Positions 50,378-62,762 are shown, counted from the first letter of the stretch. The stretch is DNA of 64,000 bases from Nitrosospira sp. NpAV (GCF_000832065.1 NZ_JXQM01000001.1:372001-436000); one strand, 5' to 3'. Notes: a model not told the origin generated them from the sequence alone. A program made the numbers and translations.

Positions 50378-50650
50378 TTCAAGTAGCGGGCAACTCAATA
50401 CTCTCGATTCGAGTTGCAAGCCAGCAGGCAGTGATTGCCGTAGCGGCTCCTAAAAGTGGCAACCATTTTTCTATATTGTCTTCAGCATAAATCAATTCAA
50501 TTTTTGACGAATCAACATTAAGCATATTATTGCTCGCCGCCCGTCCAATTTATTGAATGCCCTTAGTTTTATCTTTCAATCAGGAATATGGATTTACTCC
50601 TGAAAATCAAGTAGAGTTACTTTTTGAATAATTAAAATATGGAGTCCCCC

Positions 50651-50896
50651 ATGAGTGCAAAAGGGCAATTGTTACAAGACCCGTTTCTGAATACATTGAG
50701 AAAGGAGCATATTCCGGTATCGATTTATCTGGTAAATGGTATCAAGCTGCAAGGTCATATTGACTCTTTCGATCAGTATGTGGTGCTGCTGAAAAACACC
50801 GTCACGCAGATGGTGTACAAGCACGCAATCTCTACCGTTGTCCCCGCCAGGGCAGTTACCATTCCATTTGAGGCACCCGCTATACCTGATGCTTGA
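50651..50896 (+). CDS. hfq: RNA chaperone Hfq
   Basis: Hexameric Sm-like protein that pairs small RNAs with mRNAs. It has 81 aa from [35 protein letters not shown]; the start has GGAG 6 nt upstream. Sm1 (about 15-45) and Sm2, including [15 protein letters not shown], are complete. The C-terminal tail is short. The stop overlaps the hflX start (ATGCTTGA), so translation is coupled, in the conserved hfq-hflX-hflK-hflC order. Confidence 0.97.
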   Translation: MSAKGQLLQDPFLNTLRKEHIPVSIYLVNGIKLQGHIDSFDQYVVLLKNTVTQMVYKHAISTVVPARAVTIPFEAPAIPDA

Positions 50897-52061
50897 TCTT
50901 CCCGCGGGCAACACAGCCGAAGCTAACTCCGCCGTTCTGGTTAGCCTCGATTTTAGCGACGGCGATTACGCCGAGAATCTGGAGGAACTACGGCAACTTG
51001 CCGCGAGTGATGCGCTTACCATTCGCGCAGTAATCAAGGGGAAACGTTCCCGGCCTGATCCCGCCACTTTCGCGGGGCGCGGCAAGGTTGATGAGATTAC
51101 GATGGCATTGGAACAGACGGGCGCATCATTGGTGATTTTCAATCACGACCTTTCTCCTGCCCAGCAACGTAATCTGGAGCGGCACCTTAAGTGCCGTGTA
51201 ATTGATCGCACCAGCTTGATTTTAGATATTTTTGCCCAACGCGCCAAAAGCCACGAGGGCAAGCTGCAAGTGGAACTGGCGCAACTTGAGCATCTCTCCA
51301 CCCGCCTCGTACGCGGCTGGACGCACTTGGAGCGACAAAAGGGCGGTATCGGTTTGCGTGGTCCCGGCGAAACCCAATTGGAAACCGACCGGCGCTTACT
51401 CGGCAAGCGGGTTAAACTGCTTAAGGAGAAACTCGTAAAATTTCAGCGCCAACGCAAGCTACAGCGCCGTTCCAGGCAACGCGCCCAAGTGATGTCGGTC
51501 TCCATTGTCGGCTATACCAATGCAGGCAAGTCCACCTTATTCAATCAGCTAACCCGTGCGCATACTTATGTCGCCGATCAGTTATTCGCCACCCTTGATG
51601 CCACCACTCGCAAACTATTTATCCCGGATCATGGTTCACTCGTGATTTCGGACACAGTAGGCTTCATTCGCGACTTGCCACATACGCTCGTAGCCGCATT
51701 CCGCGCTACACTGGAGGAAACGGTGGAAGCCGACATGTTACTTCACGTCGTGGATGCGGGCAGCTCCAATCGGGATGAACAAATTGCTGAAGTAAACAAA
51801 GTATTGAAGGAAATCGGTGCCGATTCGGTTCCACAGATACTGGTATTGAACAAGATAGATCTGATGAATTTATCGGCAGGCGGGGCGGGATATGGGCGCG
51901 ATGAGTGTGGTAGAATCGCACAAATTCGATTAAGTGCGAAAACCGGTGAAGGACTGGAGTTTATTAAACTGGCACTATCGGAAGCAATGCAGGAGCATAT
52001 TATACAACGGCATGAAGACTTGTCAGAAACCGGAAGCGTGATAAGCGGATACGCGGCTTAA
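50889..52061 (+). CDS. hflX: GTPase HflX (ribosome-splitting)
   Basis: Ribosome-associated GTPase that rescues stalled ribosomes. It has 390 aa from the ATG at 50889, overlapping hfq by 8 bp. The N-terminal HflX domain (about 1-180) has [11 protein letters not shown] and [19 protein letters not shown], followed by a basic coiled region. The G domain has [15 protein letters not shown] (P-loop), [17 protein letters not shown] (switch II) and LNKIDL. The C-terminal part is short. Confidence 0.96.
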   Translation: MLDLPAGNTAEANSAVLVSLDFSDGDYAENLEELRQLAASDALTIRAVIKGKRSRPDPATFAGRGKVDEITMALEQTGASLVIFNHDLSPAQQRNLERHLKCRVIDRTSLILDIFAQRAKSHEGKLQVELAQLEHLSTRLVRGWTHLERQKGGIGLRGPGETQLETDRRLLGKRVKLLKEKLVKFQRQRKLQRRSRQRAQVMSVSIVGYTNAGKSTLFNQLTRAHTYVADQLFATLDATTRKLFIPDHGSLVISDTVGFIRDLPHTLVAAFRATLEETVEADMLLHVVDAGSSNRDEQIAEVNKVLKEIGADSVPQILVLNKIDLMNLSAGGAGYGRDECGRIAQIRLSAKTGEGLEFIKLALSEAMQEHIIQRHEDLSETGSVISGYAA

Positions 52062-52184
52062 CTACTCTATTGGGTATACACAGGCAGTCCGGTCTGCATT
52101 TCCACGATAGATGGAAGTCAGGTCTTTTTTACCAATGCGAGTTTGGTGGTTGTATCTATATTAAACAGAACAATAGGAATCATC

Positions 52185-53378
52185 ATGGGATTAAACGATC
52201 CTCAGTGGGGAAGAAAAAAAGGTAATTCCGGTCCACCTGATCTGGATCAATTGTGGCGCAATTTTAATAAAAAACTCAATAATCTTTTTAAACGCAAAGG
52301 TGGTACCGGTAACGGGTCGGGCGGCGGCGAGGGATCTGGCGGCGGCTCGCCGAGGCGATATGGCGGAAGCATCGGATTGCTGATCGGATTACTTTTGCTG
52401 CTATGGATAGCAAGCGGCTTTTATATTATCAATGAAGGCCAGCGCGGTCTGGTCCTGCGTTTCGGAAAGTATGTGGAAACCACCCAGGCGGGCCTGCGCT
52501 GGCATGTGCCATACCCGGTTGAAATAGTGGAAACCGTTAACGTCAGTCAGGTTCGCACGGTGGAAATCGGTTATCGCAACAATGTGAGAAGTAAAGTATT
52601 GAAGGAATCACTGATGTTGACTGACGATGAAAACATCATTGATATTCAGTTTGCCGTGCAATACATCCTTAAAAATCCTGAGGAATTCCTGTTTAACAAT
52701 CGGGAGCCGGAAAACGCGGTGTTACAGGCGGCTGAAACCGCCATTCGTGAAATTATCGGTAAAAGCAAGATGGACTTCGTACTATACGAAGGGCGCGAGC
52801 AAGTGGCGGCGAAGGCGACCGAACTGATGCAGGGTATTCTCGATCGTTACAAAATAGGGATCGCCATCAGCAAAGTAACCATGCAGAATGCGCAACCGCC
52901 CGAGCAGGTGCAAGCGGCTTTCGACGATGCCGTCAAGGCGGGCCAGGATAGAGAGCGGCAGAAAAATGAAGGCCAGGCTTATGCCAACGATGTTATCCCG
53001 AAAGCCAAAGGTAACGCCGCACGCCTGCTGGAGGAGTCTGAAGGATATAAGCAACGGGTGATCGTGAGTTCCGAGGGTGATGCCAGCCGCTTTAAACAGG
53101 TTCTTGCGGAGTATAACAAGGCACCTGGCGTCACGCGTGACCGCCTCTATCTGGATATGATGCAGCAGGTACTTTCCAGTACGAGCAAGATACTGGTGGA
53201 CCAGAAAAACGGCAATAATTTGCTTTATCTGCCACTGGACAAGCTGATCCAAATGAGTGGACCTTCATCACCCACTACTTTATCGCCCGATGTGATGCCC
53301 CCAGCAGCGCCGGAAGCAGTCCCCGACGCTGCCCGCACGCGTGAGGCATTTCGCGGTCGTGAACGGGAGACAAGATAA
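52185..53378 (+). CDS. hflK: Membrane protease modulator HflK
   Basis: SPFH-domain protein that forms with HflC a large periplasmic cage around FtsH. It has 397 aa from the ATG at 52185 (MGLNDPQWGRKKGNSGPPDLD), with AGGAA upstream. A Gly-rich cytoplasmic stretch precedes the membrane helix (about 62-83, SIGLLIGLLLLLWIASGFYI); the SPFH domain follows (NEGQRGLVLRFGKYVE) with a long helical region. Its stop abuts the hflC GTG without a gap. Confidence 0.96.
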   Translation: MGLNDPQWGRKKGNSGPPDLDQLWRNFNKKLNNLFKRKGGTGNGSGGGEGSGGGSPRRYGGSIGLLIGLLLLLWIASGFYIINEGQRGLVLRFGKYVETTQAGLRWHVPYPVEIVETVNVSQVRTVEIGYRNNVRSKVLKESLMLTDDENIIDIQFAVQYILKNPEEFLFNNREPENAVLQAAETAIREIIGKSKMDFVLYEGREQVAAKATELMQGILDRYKIGIAISKVTMQNAQPPEQVQAAFDDAVKAGQDRERQKNEGQAYANDVIPKAKGNAARLLEESEGYKQRVIVSSEGDASRFKQVLAEYNKAPGVTRDRLYLDMMQQVLSSTSKILVDQKNGNNLLYLPLDKLIQMSGPSSPTTLSPDVMPPAAPEAVPDAARTREAFRGRERETR

Positions 53379-54257
53379 GTGAAAAACTATACCTCAATGA
53401 TATTGGGTGCCGTTATCGCCCTCTTTCTTCTTGCCAGTTCATCACTTTATATTGTGGATCAGCGCCAGCAGGCGATCCTGTTTCAGCTGGGTGAGGTAGT
53501 TGACGTAAAAACCTCGCCGGGTCTTTATTTCAAGATTCCCCTGGCACAAAACGTACGTTATTTTGATTCGCGTATCCTGACCATGGATACAGCCGAGCCG
53601 GAACGTTTCATAACGTCGGAAAAAAAGAACGTACTGGTAGATTTATTCGTGAAGTGGCGCATTGTCGATGTCAAGCAGTATTACGTCAGTGTGCGCGGAG
53701 ACGAGATACTGGCGCAAACCCGGCTGTCACAAACGGTAAATTCCAGTTTGCGCGACGAATTCGGCAATCGCACCGTACATGATGTCGTTTCCGGGGAGCG
53801 CGATAAAATTATGGAAATCATGCGGCAGAAAGCGGATGCCGATGCCCGTAAGATTGGAGTGGAAGTTGTGGATGTACGTCTCAAACGCGTGGACTTGCCG
53901 CAGGAAGTCAGCGAGTCGGTCTACCGTCGCATGGAAGCGGAGCGGAAACGTGTCGCGAATGAATTGCGTTCGACCGGCGCGGCCGAGTCCGAGAAGATTC
54001 GCGCAGATGCCGATCGCCAGCGGGAAGTCATCCTTGCGGAAGCTTATCGGCAAGCCCAGGAAGTAAAAGGCGCGGGGGATGCCAGGGCTTCTGCAATTTA
54101 CGCCGAGGCTTTCCAGCCGAATCCGGAATTCTATGCTTTTTATCGTAGCCTGGAAGCGTATAGACAGAGTTTCAAGAATAAAGGGGATATGATGGTTCTT
54201 GAGCCCAATTCCGAATTTTTCAAGTATTTAAAGAATTCGGGCCGCAGCCCTAAATAG
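53379..54257 (+). CDS. hflC: Membrane protease modulator HflC
   Basis: Partner of HflK; 292 aa from a GTG directly after the hflK stop. The N-terminal membrane anchor is SMILGAVIALFLLASSSLYIVD, then comes the SPFH domain (QRQQAILFQLGEVVDVKTSPGLYFKIP). The later Glu/Arg/Ala-rich helix (about 175-235) forms the cage wall in the family. FtsH, the protease it modulates, is encoded at 3.9-5.7 kb. Confidence 0.96.
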   Translation: MKNYTSMILGAVIALFLLASSSLYIVDQRQQAILFQLGEVVDVKTSPGLYFKIPLAQNVRYFDSRILTMDTAEPERFITSEKKNVLVDLFVKWRIVDVKQYYVSVRGDEILAQTRLSQTVNSSLRDEFGNRTVHDVVSGERDKIMEIMRQKADADARKIGVEVVDVRLKRVDLPQEVSESVYRRMEAERKRVANELRSTGAAESEKIRADADRQREVILAEAYRQAQEVKGAGDARASAIYAEAFQPNPEFYAFYRSLEAYRQSFKNKGDMMVLEPNSEFFKYLKNSGRSPK

Positions 54258-54445
54258 CATACGTGTGATTCCCCAACTCCGGTATGGGGTGGCATTGCCG
54301 TTTTACCCTGATGTTCGTGACAGACCTGCTAACCAATAAAATGCCGCATACTATCATTCTATTGCCGCATGCTTGTTCTGGGGACGGCAAGGAAGTCTAT
54401 ATAGCATTGTGAATTTATTGAGGTGTTTACTAGGATTGTGGCGAC

Positions 54446-54631
54446 ATGTGGGACACTTTGTTGCTCGCATTTGCGCTGATGCTGGTGATAGAAGGACTTC
54501 TCCCTTTCCTGTTGCCCAGTGTCTGGCGTGAGACATTCAGGAAACTGATAGAAGCCGGTGACAGTCAGATACGCTTCATCGGTTTAACCTCCATGCTGGC
54601 GGGACTACTGTTGCTTTATTTTGTGAATTGA
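54446..54631 (+). CDS. DUF2065 (YjeT-like) small membrane protein
   Basis: 61 aa with two hydrophobic segments (about 5-25 and 44-60) and the family pattern LAFALMLVIEGLLPFLLPSVWRE and RFIGLTSMLAGLLLLYF. This protein family is usually encoded right after hflC and before hisZ or purA, as here. Function unknown. The ATG has a weak GGATTGTGG Shine-Dalgarno. Confidence 0.88.
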   Translation: MWDTLLLAFALMLVIEGLLPFLLPSVWRETFRKLIEAGDSQIRFIGLTSMLAGLLLLYFVN

Positions 54632-54846
54632 GGCTTTGCCGGCTTGAACAACACTGCCATGTGCCGCGGAGACTTTGCAATTCACCCTATCGCGGCATCA
54701 CCCCGGAAATAAAAGTCAATAATACTAAATACATTATTAATCGTAATACCAATCTATTAAGTGAGTGGTCGCTACCCGATTTAGGTTTAGACCGCTAGAT
54801 CCCTCTGTCCTATCAAACTTCTGTTCTGACATACTGAATCGTTAAC

Positions 54847-57424
<2,578 letters not shown>

Positions 57425-57594
57425 CCTGAATACGATAGTTGGATGGGGTGAAGCTGTGAGCGGTTTTTGGAGGGAAATGAAGCGCAACGATGGGAAGTGG
57501 TGCGGCTCCAGCGCCGCGCGGGCGCATTTGTCCTATCGATCATAGCGTATTGCCCCGGCAAGCGACTGCCTTTTAGATCCGTTTATGGACCCGG

Positions 57595-58023
57595 ATGAAC
57601 GTCTACACGATACGCATAGCAAGTTGGCAAGATGATGGCCTGGCATTGCGTAGCGTGCGGGAAACGGTGTTTGTTCGCGAACAATGTGTTCCTGTGGAAC
57701 TCGAATGGGATGAGTTCGACATGAATGGGCTGCATTTGCTTGCAGTGGATGCAGCACAGAACGCTATTGCCACGGCTCGGCTATTGCCGAACGGTGTTAT
57801 TGGACGCATGGCGGTGCTGAGGGAGTGGCGAGGTAAAGGCGTGGGTAGCGCCCTATTGCTACGGGTGCTGGAAGAAGCAAAGAAAAAGCAAATGCAACAG
57901 GTAACTCTGAGTGCGCAATTACACGCCTCTGGGTTTTATGTCAAATTCGGTTTTCAGATCACAGGGGAAAAGTTCATGGATGCGGGAATCCCCCACATAA
58001 GAATGAGTTTATGGTTATCCTAG
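57595..58023 (+). CDS. GNAT-family acetyltransferase
   Basis: 142 aa. The acyl-CoA loop is GRMAVLREWRGKGVGSALLLRVLEEAKKKQ (about 69-98), with the R-G-K-G-V-G pattern. The later part HASGFYVKFGFQITGEKFMDAGIPHIRMSL resembles the YjcF/ElaA type. Substrate unknown. It follows purA by 170 bp and is convergent with the next porin gene. Confidence 0.85.
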   Translation: MNVYTIRIASWQDDGLALRSVRETVFVREQCVPVELEWDEFDMNGLHLLAVDAAQNAIATARLLPNGVIGRMAVLREWRGKGVGSALLLRVLEEAKKKQMQQVTLSAQLHASGFYVKFGFQITGEKFMDAGIPHIRMSLWLS

Positions 58024-58116
58024 TTTGATAGTTGAATAGAAGCATCCCATGAGAAGTACCGTTTACTGCTTTTGCCGAAGCTGCTATTCGGATCGATACG
58101 CAACTAAATCTTGGTA

Positions 58117-59547
58117 TCAGAACGGCAACATGAAATCGAGCGATAACACGACCTGGTCCTTATGTCCGCCGAAGGGCCGGTAGTCTACGTTATGCAAGCC
58201 ATCTGCAGCATCATAGCGGACGTTGGGGCGAACGTTAAATTGTTTCATCGCTTTCCAATCCATCTTCAGCGTCCTTGCTGCCTTCCAGTTCATGCCCACG
58301 GTAACCGCGTAATAATCGGCCGGCGCACTGGTGGAGTTGCCAAACTGGTTCGATCCCAGCGCATAACTTAGCCCCCGGTTATTGGTGGCGGCAGCTACAC
58401 GGCCGGGGGAAAAGACACGAAAGCCATCTCTATCGCGAAACCACTCGGCACGGACGCCGATCGCCAGCTCAGGGGTGATGTCATAGTACGTGTGCGTGTT
58501 GATGCCATACCACTCGGCATTCTGGACCACACCGTTCACTAGAACTCCTCCGGCATAACCATGGTCGTGTTGCAAAACGAAATTTGTATTAGGTGTAATG
58601 CGGTGCTTCAGCACAATGCTGTACATCCCCCACGGCTCGTTACTTCTTGTGGAAGTCTGAGCGTAACTTCCACTGATATTGGCAGAGCTTCCCAGATCAT
58701 CGCTGGTCCAGGTGATACCAGCCAGGCCGCCCCAGTTCCCCAACTGTTTATCAAAACCGCCATCCCACCCACCGGTAGCGCTGCCGGTGGTCGTACCACC
58801 CATAAGCATCCAGTTCTTGTTGATATAATAATTACCCAACGCACCGGTATGAGTAAAGGGTTCGCCATACTGCATGGTGTAGGCATGAGAATAGAAGAAA
58901 TTGTTGGGTGCCGGAACCGACTCATAACCGATTGGCGTGTAGAAATGACCGACCTTGACATTCAGGCCATTGCCGACTGGCACATAAACTTCCGCATAAG
59001 CCTGTGGGATCGCGATCCCATAGTAACGCGTCGAGGCACAGCATAAATCAAGATCCCAATTGCTTCTGGCCAGAGGTTGTCCGGAATTCACATCGAATGC
59101 GGGAACGCCATATGCCTGCGAAAAAATGGCATCCGTTCCAAACAGGACATCGAAACGTCCCCCGAAATCCCACTTGCTGCCTTGTGCCACGACAGCACGT
59201 TCTAGAAATACATTAAACTGATTCAACTGAAATCGATTGGCCTGGTCACCAAAAGTGACTGGGCCATTGAATCCGTCGATGTGACTCGGATTGAAGGTTG
59301 CTCCACCATTGATCCATCCGCCCACCCTTATGCCACTTTTTTTAAAGAAATCCACTACAGAATTGGATGACGCATCCGCGGGAGGGCTGGTCGCAAGATT
59401 AGCTGCAGCAGTGTTATTGGCAGCAATATTGGACGCTGTATACGCTGTTGGTTCAGCGTGAGCTTCAGTCAGATGCATGGCCGCTGCTAGCAAGCTACCT
59501 ATAAAGGCAACCCGCATTTGGACTCTGCGTTCTGGCAGGCATGTCAT
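58117..59547 (-). CDS. bbp2-type outer membrane porin (copy 1)
   Basis: 476 aa, ATG preceded by GGGGGA. A signal peptide ends near EAHAEP (about 32), followed by an Asn/Ala-rich stretch and VDFFKKSGIRVGGWINGGATFNP, the opening of the bbp2/OmpL-like barrel family. Strands such as NRFQLNQFNVFLERAVV, GGTTTGSATGGWDGGFDKQLGNWG and AIGVRAEWFRDRDGFRVF repeat nearly word for word in the second copy at 61-62 kb. The C-terminus, DQVVLSLDFMLPF, is the outer membrane insertion signal. Substrate unknown. Confidence 0.85.
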   Translation of the reverse strand: MTCLPERRVQMRVAFIGSLLAAAMHLTEAHAEPTAYTASNIAANNTAAANLATSPPADASSNSVVDFFKKSGIRVGGWINGGATFNPSHIDGFNGPVTFGDQANRFQLNQFNVFLERAVVAQGSKWDFGGRFDVLFGTDAIFSQAYGVPAFDVNSGQPLARSNWDLDLCCASTRYYGIAIPQAYAEVYVPVGNGLNVKVGHFYTPIGYESVPAPNNFFYSHAYTMQYGEPFTHTGALGNYYINKNWMLMGGTTTGSATGGWDGGFDKQLGNWGGLAGITWTSDDLGSSANISGSYAQTSTRSNEPWGMYSIVLKHRITPNTNFVLQHDHGYAGGVLVNGVVQNAEWYGINTHTYYDITPELAIGVRAEWFRDRDGFRVFSPGRVAAATNNRGLSYALGSNQFGNSTSAPADYYAVTVGMNWKAARTLKMDWKAMKQFNVRPNVRYDAADGLHNVDYRPFGGHKDQVVLSLDFMLPF

Positions 59548-60294
59548 GGTGGATCCCCCCGTAGAAACACTACAGTTAGAATAGGTATTGTTTTTCGAAA
59601 CGTAACACGATATATGTGAACTTATTGTGATCTAATTGTTAATTATTTGTGAAGTTGCGTGATTTACAACAACGAAAATAAAAATCAACATGCGCTTGGG
59701 AGAGGCCCCGGATCTGTCCATGATTATCGTCGTGTTTATCTGAACTAGGATGCTGTAATTGCATTAACACCCTTCTCCAGGGTTTATTATTCTCAGCAAA
59801 ATGGCAGAGGGTATCATCATGACATCTTTATAATCGACTTTCAATTCGATCACGTTCCGCCATCACATGTGAACCCCGGAGGGGCACGGACACCTCGAAA
59901 CATGGTCGCATCATCCTCCTTTCAAACGGATTCTTCAATGGAGCTCCTCGTACGGCGTTGCAGCGCAGCGTGGTGCCACGGAAGCCCGCAGAGTCCACCG
60001 TAGTCAATTTAGCAAAGATATCAGTTAAATGACACACAAAAGTCGTTTTGGATCAGACGCTGAAATTGCTGAGCGCGGTAAACTACCGGATTCAGGCCCA
60101 ATTCTAGCAATATGCCGAACTTTAAAGAACGGAAACGAAAAATAACTGAGGAAAATGACAGATTCGAGGATTTTAAGGCCGATGATTATTCTATCGGGAA
60201 CTGCTAGGGAACCGTCCTAGATCGCCTGCGGCCGCGCGAAATTCCACGTGATGAAAAAATCGCACTTTGGGAAAAGGAAGCTAATTCAAACGAA
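59548..60294. other. Intergenic region between porin 1 and the regulator
   Basis: 747 bp. The part next to porin 1 is AT-rich and holds three TGTGA direct repeats (59615, 59626, 59649), which may be regulator sites. At 60112-60294 a plus-strand frame interrupted by a TAG (60205-60207) reads like decayed protein, continuing as antisense to the next gene. I recognise no gene. Confidence 0.4.
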
Positions 60295-60927
60295 TTATTC
60301 TACGTTGGAGGTAAGCTTGAACCGACACACGTCGCCCCCACGCGCCATGCATTCATGCTGCTCAACCTTGCTGTCGGTAAAAGTCTCCATCAGGCCTCTA
60401 TCCAGGTGGCAAATCTCGAGATCCTTTTTAGCCATGGTGTGAAATACACAATTATCGGCTTCGATTACCGCCTCACCTCCCGAGACCGTCGCATTCCTCG
60501 CATTATATCCAAGCTGGTCCATTACCTCGGTAAGCTTCTCCACCTTCTCTTGGTGCGTGCTCAGATGAGGATACTGACTGCGTATCTGCTGAGCCACATT
60601 CGCGCCGATCTCATTCATGCGCTTACCCATGTCTTCGACCCCTTCTTCACGCCGAACCGATGCCACCACCAACTGTGCAAGCCAGGAATATTGACGTGGA
60701 GACATCTCCTTGCCAAGCTCGGTCAGAACATAAAGCTGCTGCGGTCGCCCTCCCCCGGAAGGTCGCGTCGTACCGATCGCCACCAATCCCGCCGCTTCCA
60801 GGGAAGAAAGATGCTGCCGCACCGCATTCCGCGTAATCTCAAGCCCTTTCGAAAGCTCCTCCACGCTCAAACCCGGCTTGCTACCGCGCAGCAATTTAAG
60901 TAATTGTTTCTGTCGTTCACCCATCAT
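60295..60927 (-). CDS. Winged-helix transcriptional regulator with four C-terminal cysteines (SufR-like)
   Basis: 210 aa. The N-terminal helix-turn-helix (about 18-50, LSVEELSKGLEITRNAVRQHLSSLEAAGLV) and wing (TTRPSGGGRPQQLYVLTELG) are of the DeoR/ArsR-like type used by SufR. The C-terminal half has a helical core and four Cys at 160, 173, 193 and 201 (spacing 12, 19 and 7), the last pair in CMARGGDVCRF. In SufR a similar set binds an iron-sulfur cluster, so redox or iron sensing is likely but not shown. It stands alone between two paralogous porin genes on the same strand. Start ATG at 60927 or 60924. Confidence 0.85.
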   Translation of the reverse strand: MMGERQKQLLKLLRGSKPGLSVEELSKGLEITRNAVRQHLSSLEAAGLVAIGTTRPSGGGRPQQLYVLTELGKEMSPRQYSWLAQLVVASVRREEGVEDMGKRMNEIGANVAQQIRSQYPHLSTHQEKVEKLTEVMDQLGYNARNATVSGGEAVIEADNCVFHTMAKKDLEICHLDRGLMETFTDSKVEQHECMARGGDVCRFKLTSNVE

Positions 60928-61031
60928 GCCTGTCGTCTTGCGCTTTTAAAAATAATTAAAGCTCATTGATAGCATAATACAACATAAATATCAATCTAAT
61001 AGAATTTAGAAAGACTTATAACATATATGAA

Positions 61032-61060
61032 TTGACAAAGTGTTATTAGCCCATTATAGT
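61032..61060 (+). promoter_or_regulatory. Near-consensus sigma-70 promoter
   Basis: TTGACA (61032-61037), a 17-bp spacer and TATAGT (61055-61060), one base from the full consensus. A TGACGTCA palindrome (61066-61073) sits at the expected start point and could be an operator. It reads toward the small frame at 61129 and away from the regulator gene. Confidence 0.6.
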
Positions 61061-61128
61061 TTGCTTGACGTCACACACTTCGATTGTTTAAAGGACGGGC
61101 ACCGTTATCTGGTCGGCAAGCTGAGAAT

Positions 61129-61260
61129 ATGAAATCACATACTTGGGCTCTGGCGCGCAAATATGAAGGGACCGTGGAAGCTAATATAAAGGAAGCCGCC
61201 GCTCACCGGCAAATGGCACTGGAAGCAGTGCAGCCTAAACACGCCGCGCGTGAAGAATAA
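61129..61260 (+). CDS. Possible small protein of 43 aa (or small RNA)
   Basis: Begins MKSHTWALARKYEGTVEANI and ends in AAREE; Ala/Glu/Lys/Arg-rich, probably one amphipathic helix. It starts about 62 nt after the start point predicted from the strong promoter at 61032-61060. The Shine-Dalgarno is weak (GCTGAGA). It is convergent with porin 2. The promoter makes a transcript likely; whether it is translated is unknown. Confidence 0.35.
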   Translation: MKSHTWALARKYEGTVEANIKEAAAHRQMALEAVQPKHAAREE

Positions 61261-61320
61261 ACAGACGACGCGGATTTAGTTATACGTAACCGGCTGGCCC
61301 GTCTGACCGAAATAGCGGAA

Positions 61321-62649
61321 TCAGAAAGGAATGGTTGCATCCAGGGAGAACAGGAATTGATCCTTTCTGTTATCAAAAGGTCGATAGGACTGATCGATGC
61401 CATCTGCCCTGTCATAACGAATATTGGGACGGATATTCAGCTTTTGCATCGGCTTCCAGTCAACTTTAAGTCTTTTTGCCGGTTTCCAATTCATGCCCAG
61501 AGTGACCGCATAATAATTAGCAGGCACAGCAGTAGGTGCAAAAGCACCTGCAAAACTGAATCCCGCATTATTGGTGGCGGCGAGCACCCGGAATGGCGAG
61601 AAAACACGAAAACCATCCCTGTCATGAAACCACTCTCCACGGATTCCTATGGACAGGTCGTTCAGAAGGTCATAATACAAATGCGTATTGATACCATACC
61701 ATTCAGTGTTTTTAGGCGCACCGTTCAACAAAACGCCACCCGCATAACCATGCGTGTGATGCAAAACAAAGTGTGTTTTGGTCGTAATCCTGTGCTGCAA
61801 CACAACACTGTACATACCCCAAGGCTGATTGCTTCGCGTGGAAGTCTCACTGTATGTACCCGTCACATTAATCGAGCTTCTCATGTCATCGCTGGTCCAG
61901 GTAATCCCGCCCAATCCACCCCAGTTACCCAGTTGCTTATTAAAGTTTCCATCCCATCCACCGGTAGCGCTGCCGGTAGTTGCGCCACCCATAAGCGACC
62001 AATTCTTATTGACGGGGTAGTTACCCAACAGCCCGACATGGGTAAATGGCTCGCCATTATTAAAAGTATAGGCGTGAGTATAGAAAAAATTGTCAGGAGC
62101 GGGTACAGTCTCGTACCCGGTAGGCGAATAAAAATGGCCTGCTTTGACGGTCAGCCCATTCCCAACTGGAATGTAGGCTTCCACATAAGCCTGGGGGAGC
62201 GCGATACCATAGGTACGAGTCGAAGAACAGCATAGATCCAGATCCCAATTTCCTCTGTTCAACGGCTGCCCCGAATTTACATCAAAAGGAGGGATACCAA
62301 ATGCCTGGGTATAAATAGCATCTGTGCCAAACATGAAATCAAAGCGGCCACCGATATCGAATGATTTGCCTTCCGTCAATATGGTACGCTGTATGAATAT
62401 ATTAAACTGATTCAGCTGAAAACGATTCGCCCGGTCAGCGAAAGTAACGGGGCCATTGTAGCCATTGCCCGGAAAATTTGGATTGAAGGTCGCTCCGGCA
62501 TTAATCCACCCGCCCACCTTTATACCGCTATCTCTAAAGAAATTTACTACATTATTGGCATAAGCGCTGCTTGAGGCCATGGCGATTGACAATAGGCTGC
62601 CTACTACGGCAAATGTTATCCAGCTTCTGCATTTGGGCAGACGTTTCAT
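61321..62649 (-). CDS. bbp2-type outer membrane porin (copy 2)
   Basis: 442 aa. The signal peptide ends near SAYANN (about 31), then VVNFFRDSGIKVGGWINAGATFNP opens the barrel. It is a close paralogue of the copy at 58.1-59.5 kb along the whole length (QLNQFNIFIQRTIL, ATTGSATGGWDGNFNKQLGNWG, SIGIRGEWFHDRDGFRVF) but lacks its Asn/Ala insert after the signal peptide. The C-terminus is DQFLFSLDATIPF. It probably arose by duplication; the substrate is unknown. Confidence 0.87.
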   Translation of the reverse strand: MKRLPKCRSWITFAVVGSLLSIAMASSSAYANNVVNFFRDSGIKVGGWINAGATFNPNFPGNGYNGPVTFADRANRFQLNQFNIFIQRTILTEGKSFDIGGRFDFMFGTDAIYTQAFGIPPFDVNSGQPLNRGNWDLDLCCSSTRTYGIALPQAYVEAYIPVGNGLTVKAGHFYSPTGYETVPAPDNFFYTHAYTFNNGEPFTHVGLLGNYPVNKNWSLMGGATTGSATGGWDGNFNKQLGNWGGLGGITWTSDDMRSSINVTGTYSETSTRSNQPWGMYSVVLQHRITTKTHFVLHHTHGYAGGVLLNGAPKNTEWYGINTHLYYDLLNDLSIGIRGEWFHDRDGFRVFSPFRVLAATNNAGFSFAGAFAPTAVPANYYAVTLGMNWKPAKRLKVDWKPMQKLNIRPNIRYDRADGIDQSYRPFDNRKDQFLFSLDATIPF

Positions 62650-62762
62650 TTTTGAATTTCCTTAGTTCCCTGGACATAAAGATCTTAGTAAGAAAATAGA
62701 AAATCGTTAGAGGCTCTCAGGTATGGTATTACGCGCCGTCAATCCACCGCCGCTTCTCTCGA

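Larger units (their letters stand above)
50296..50650. other. Intergenic region peroxidase-hfq
   Basis: 355 bp with no gene. It contains two hairpins (described separately) and an AT-rich stretch before hfq that presumably includes its promoter. Confidence 0.4.

Noticed and set aside
59828-60037. 69-codon minus-strand frame upstream of porin 1
   Set aside because: No Shine-Dalgarno, no recognisable motif.
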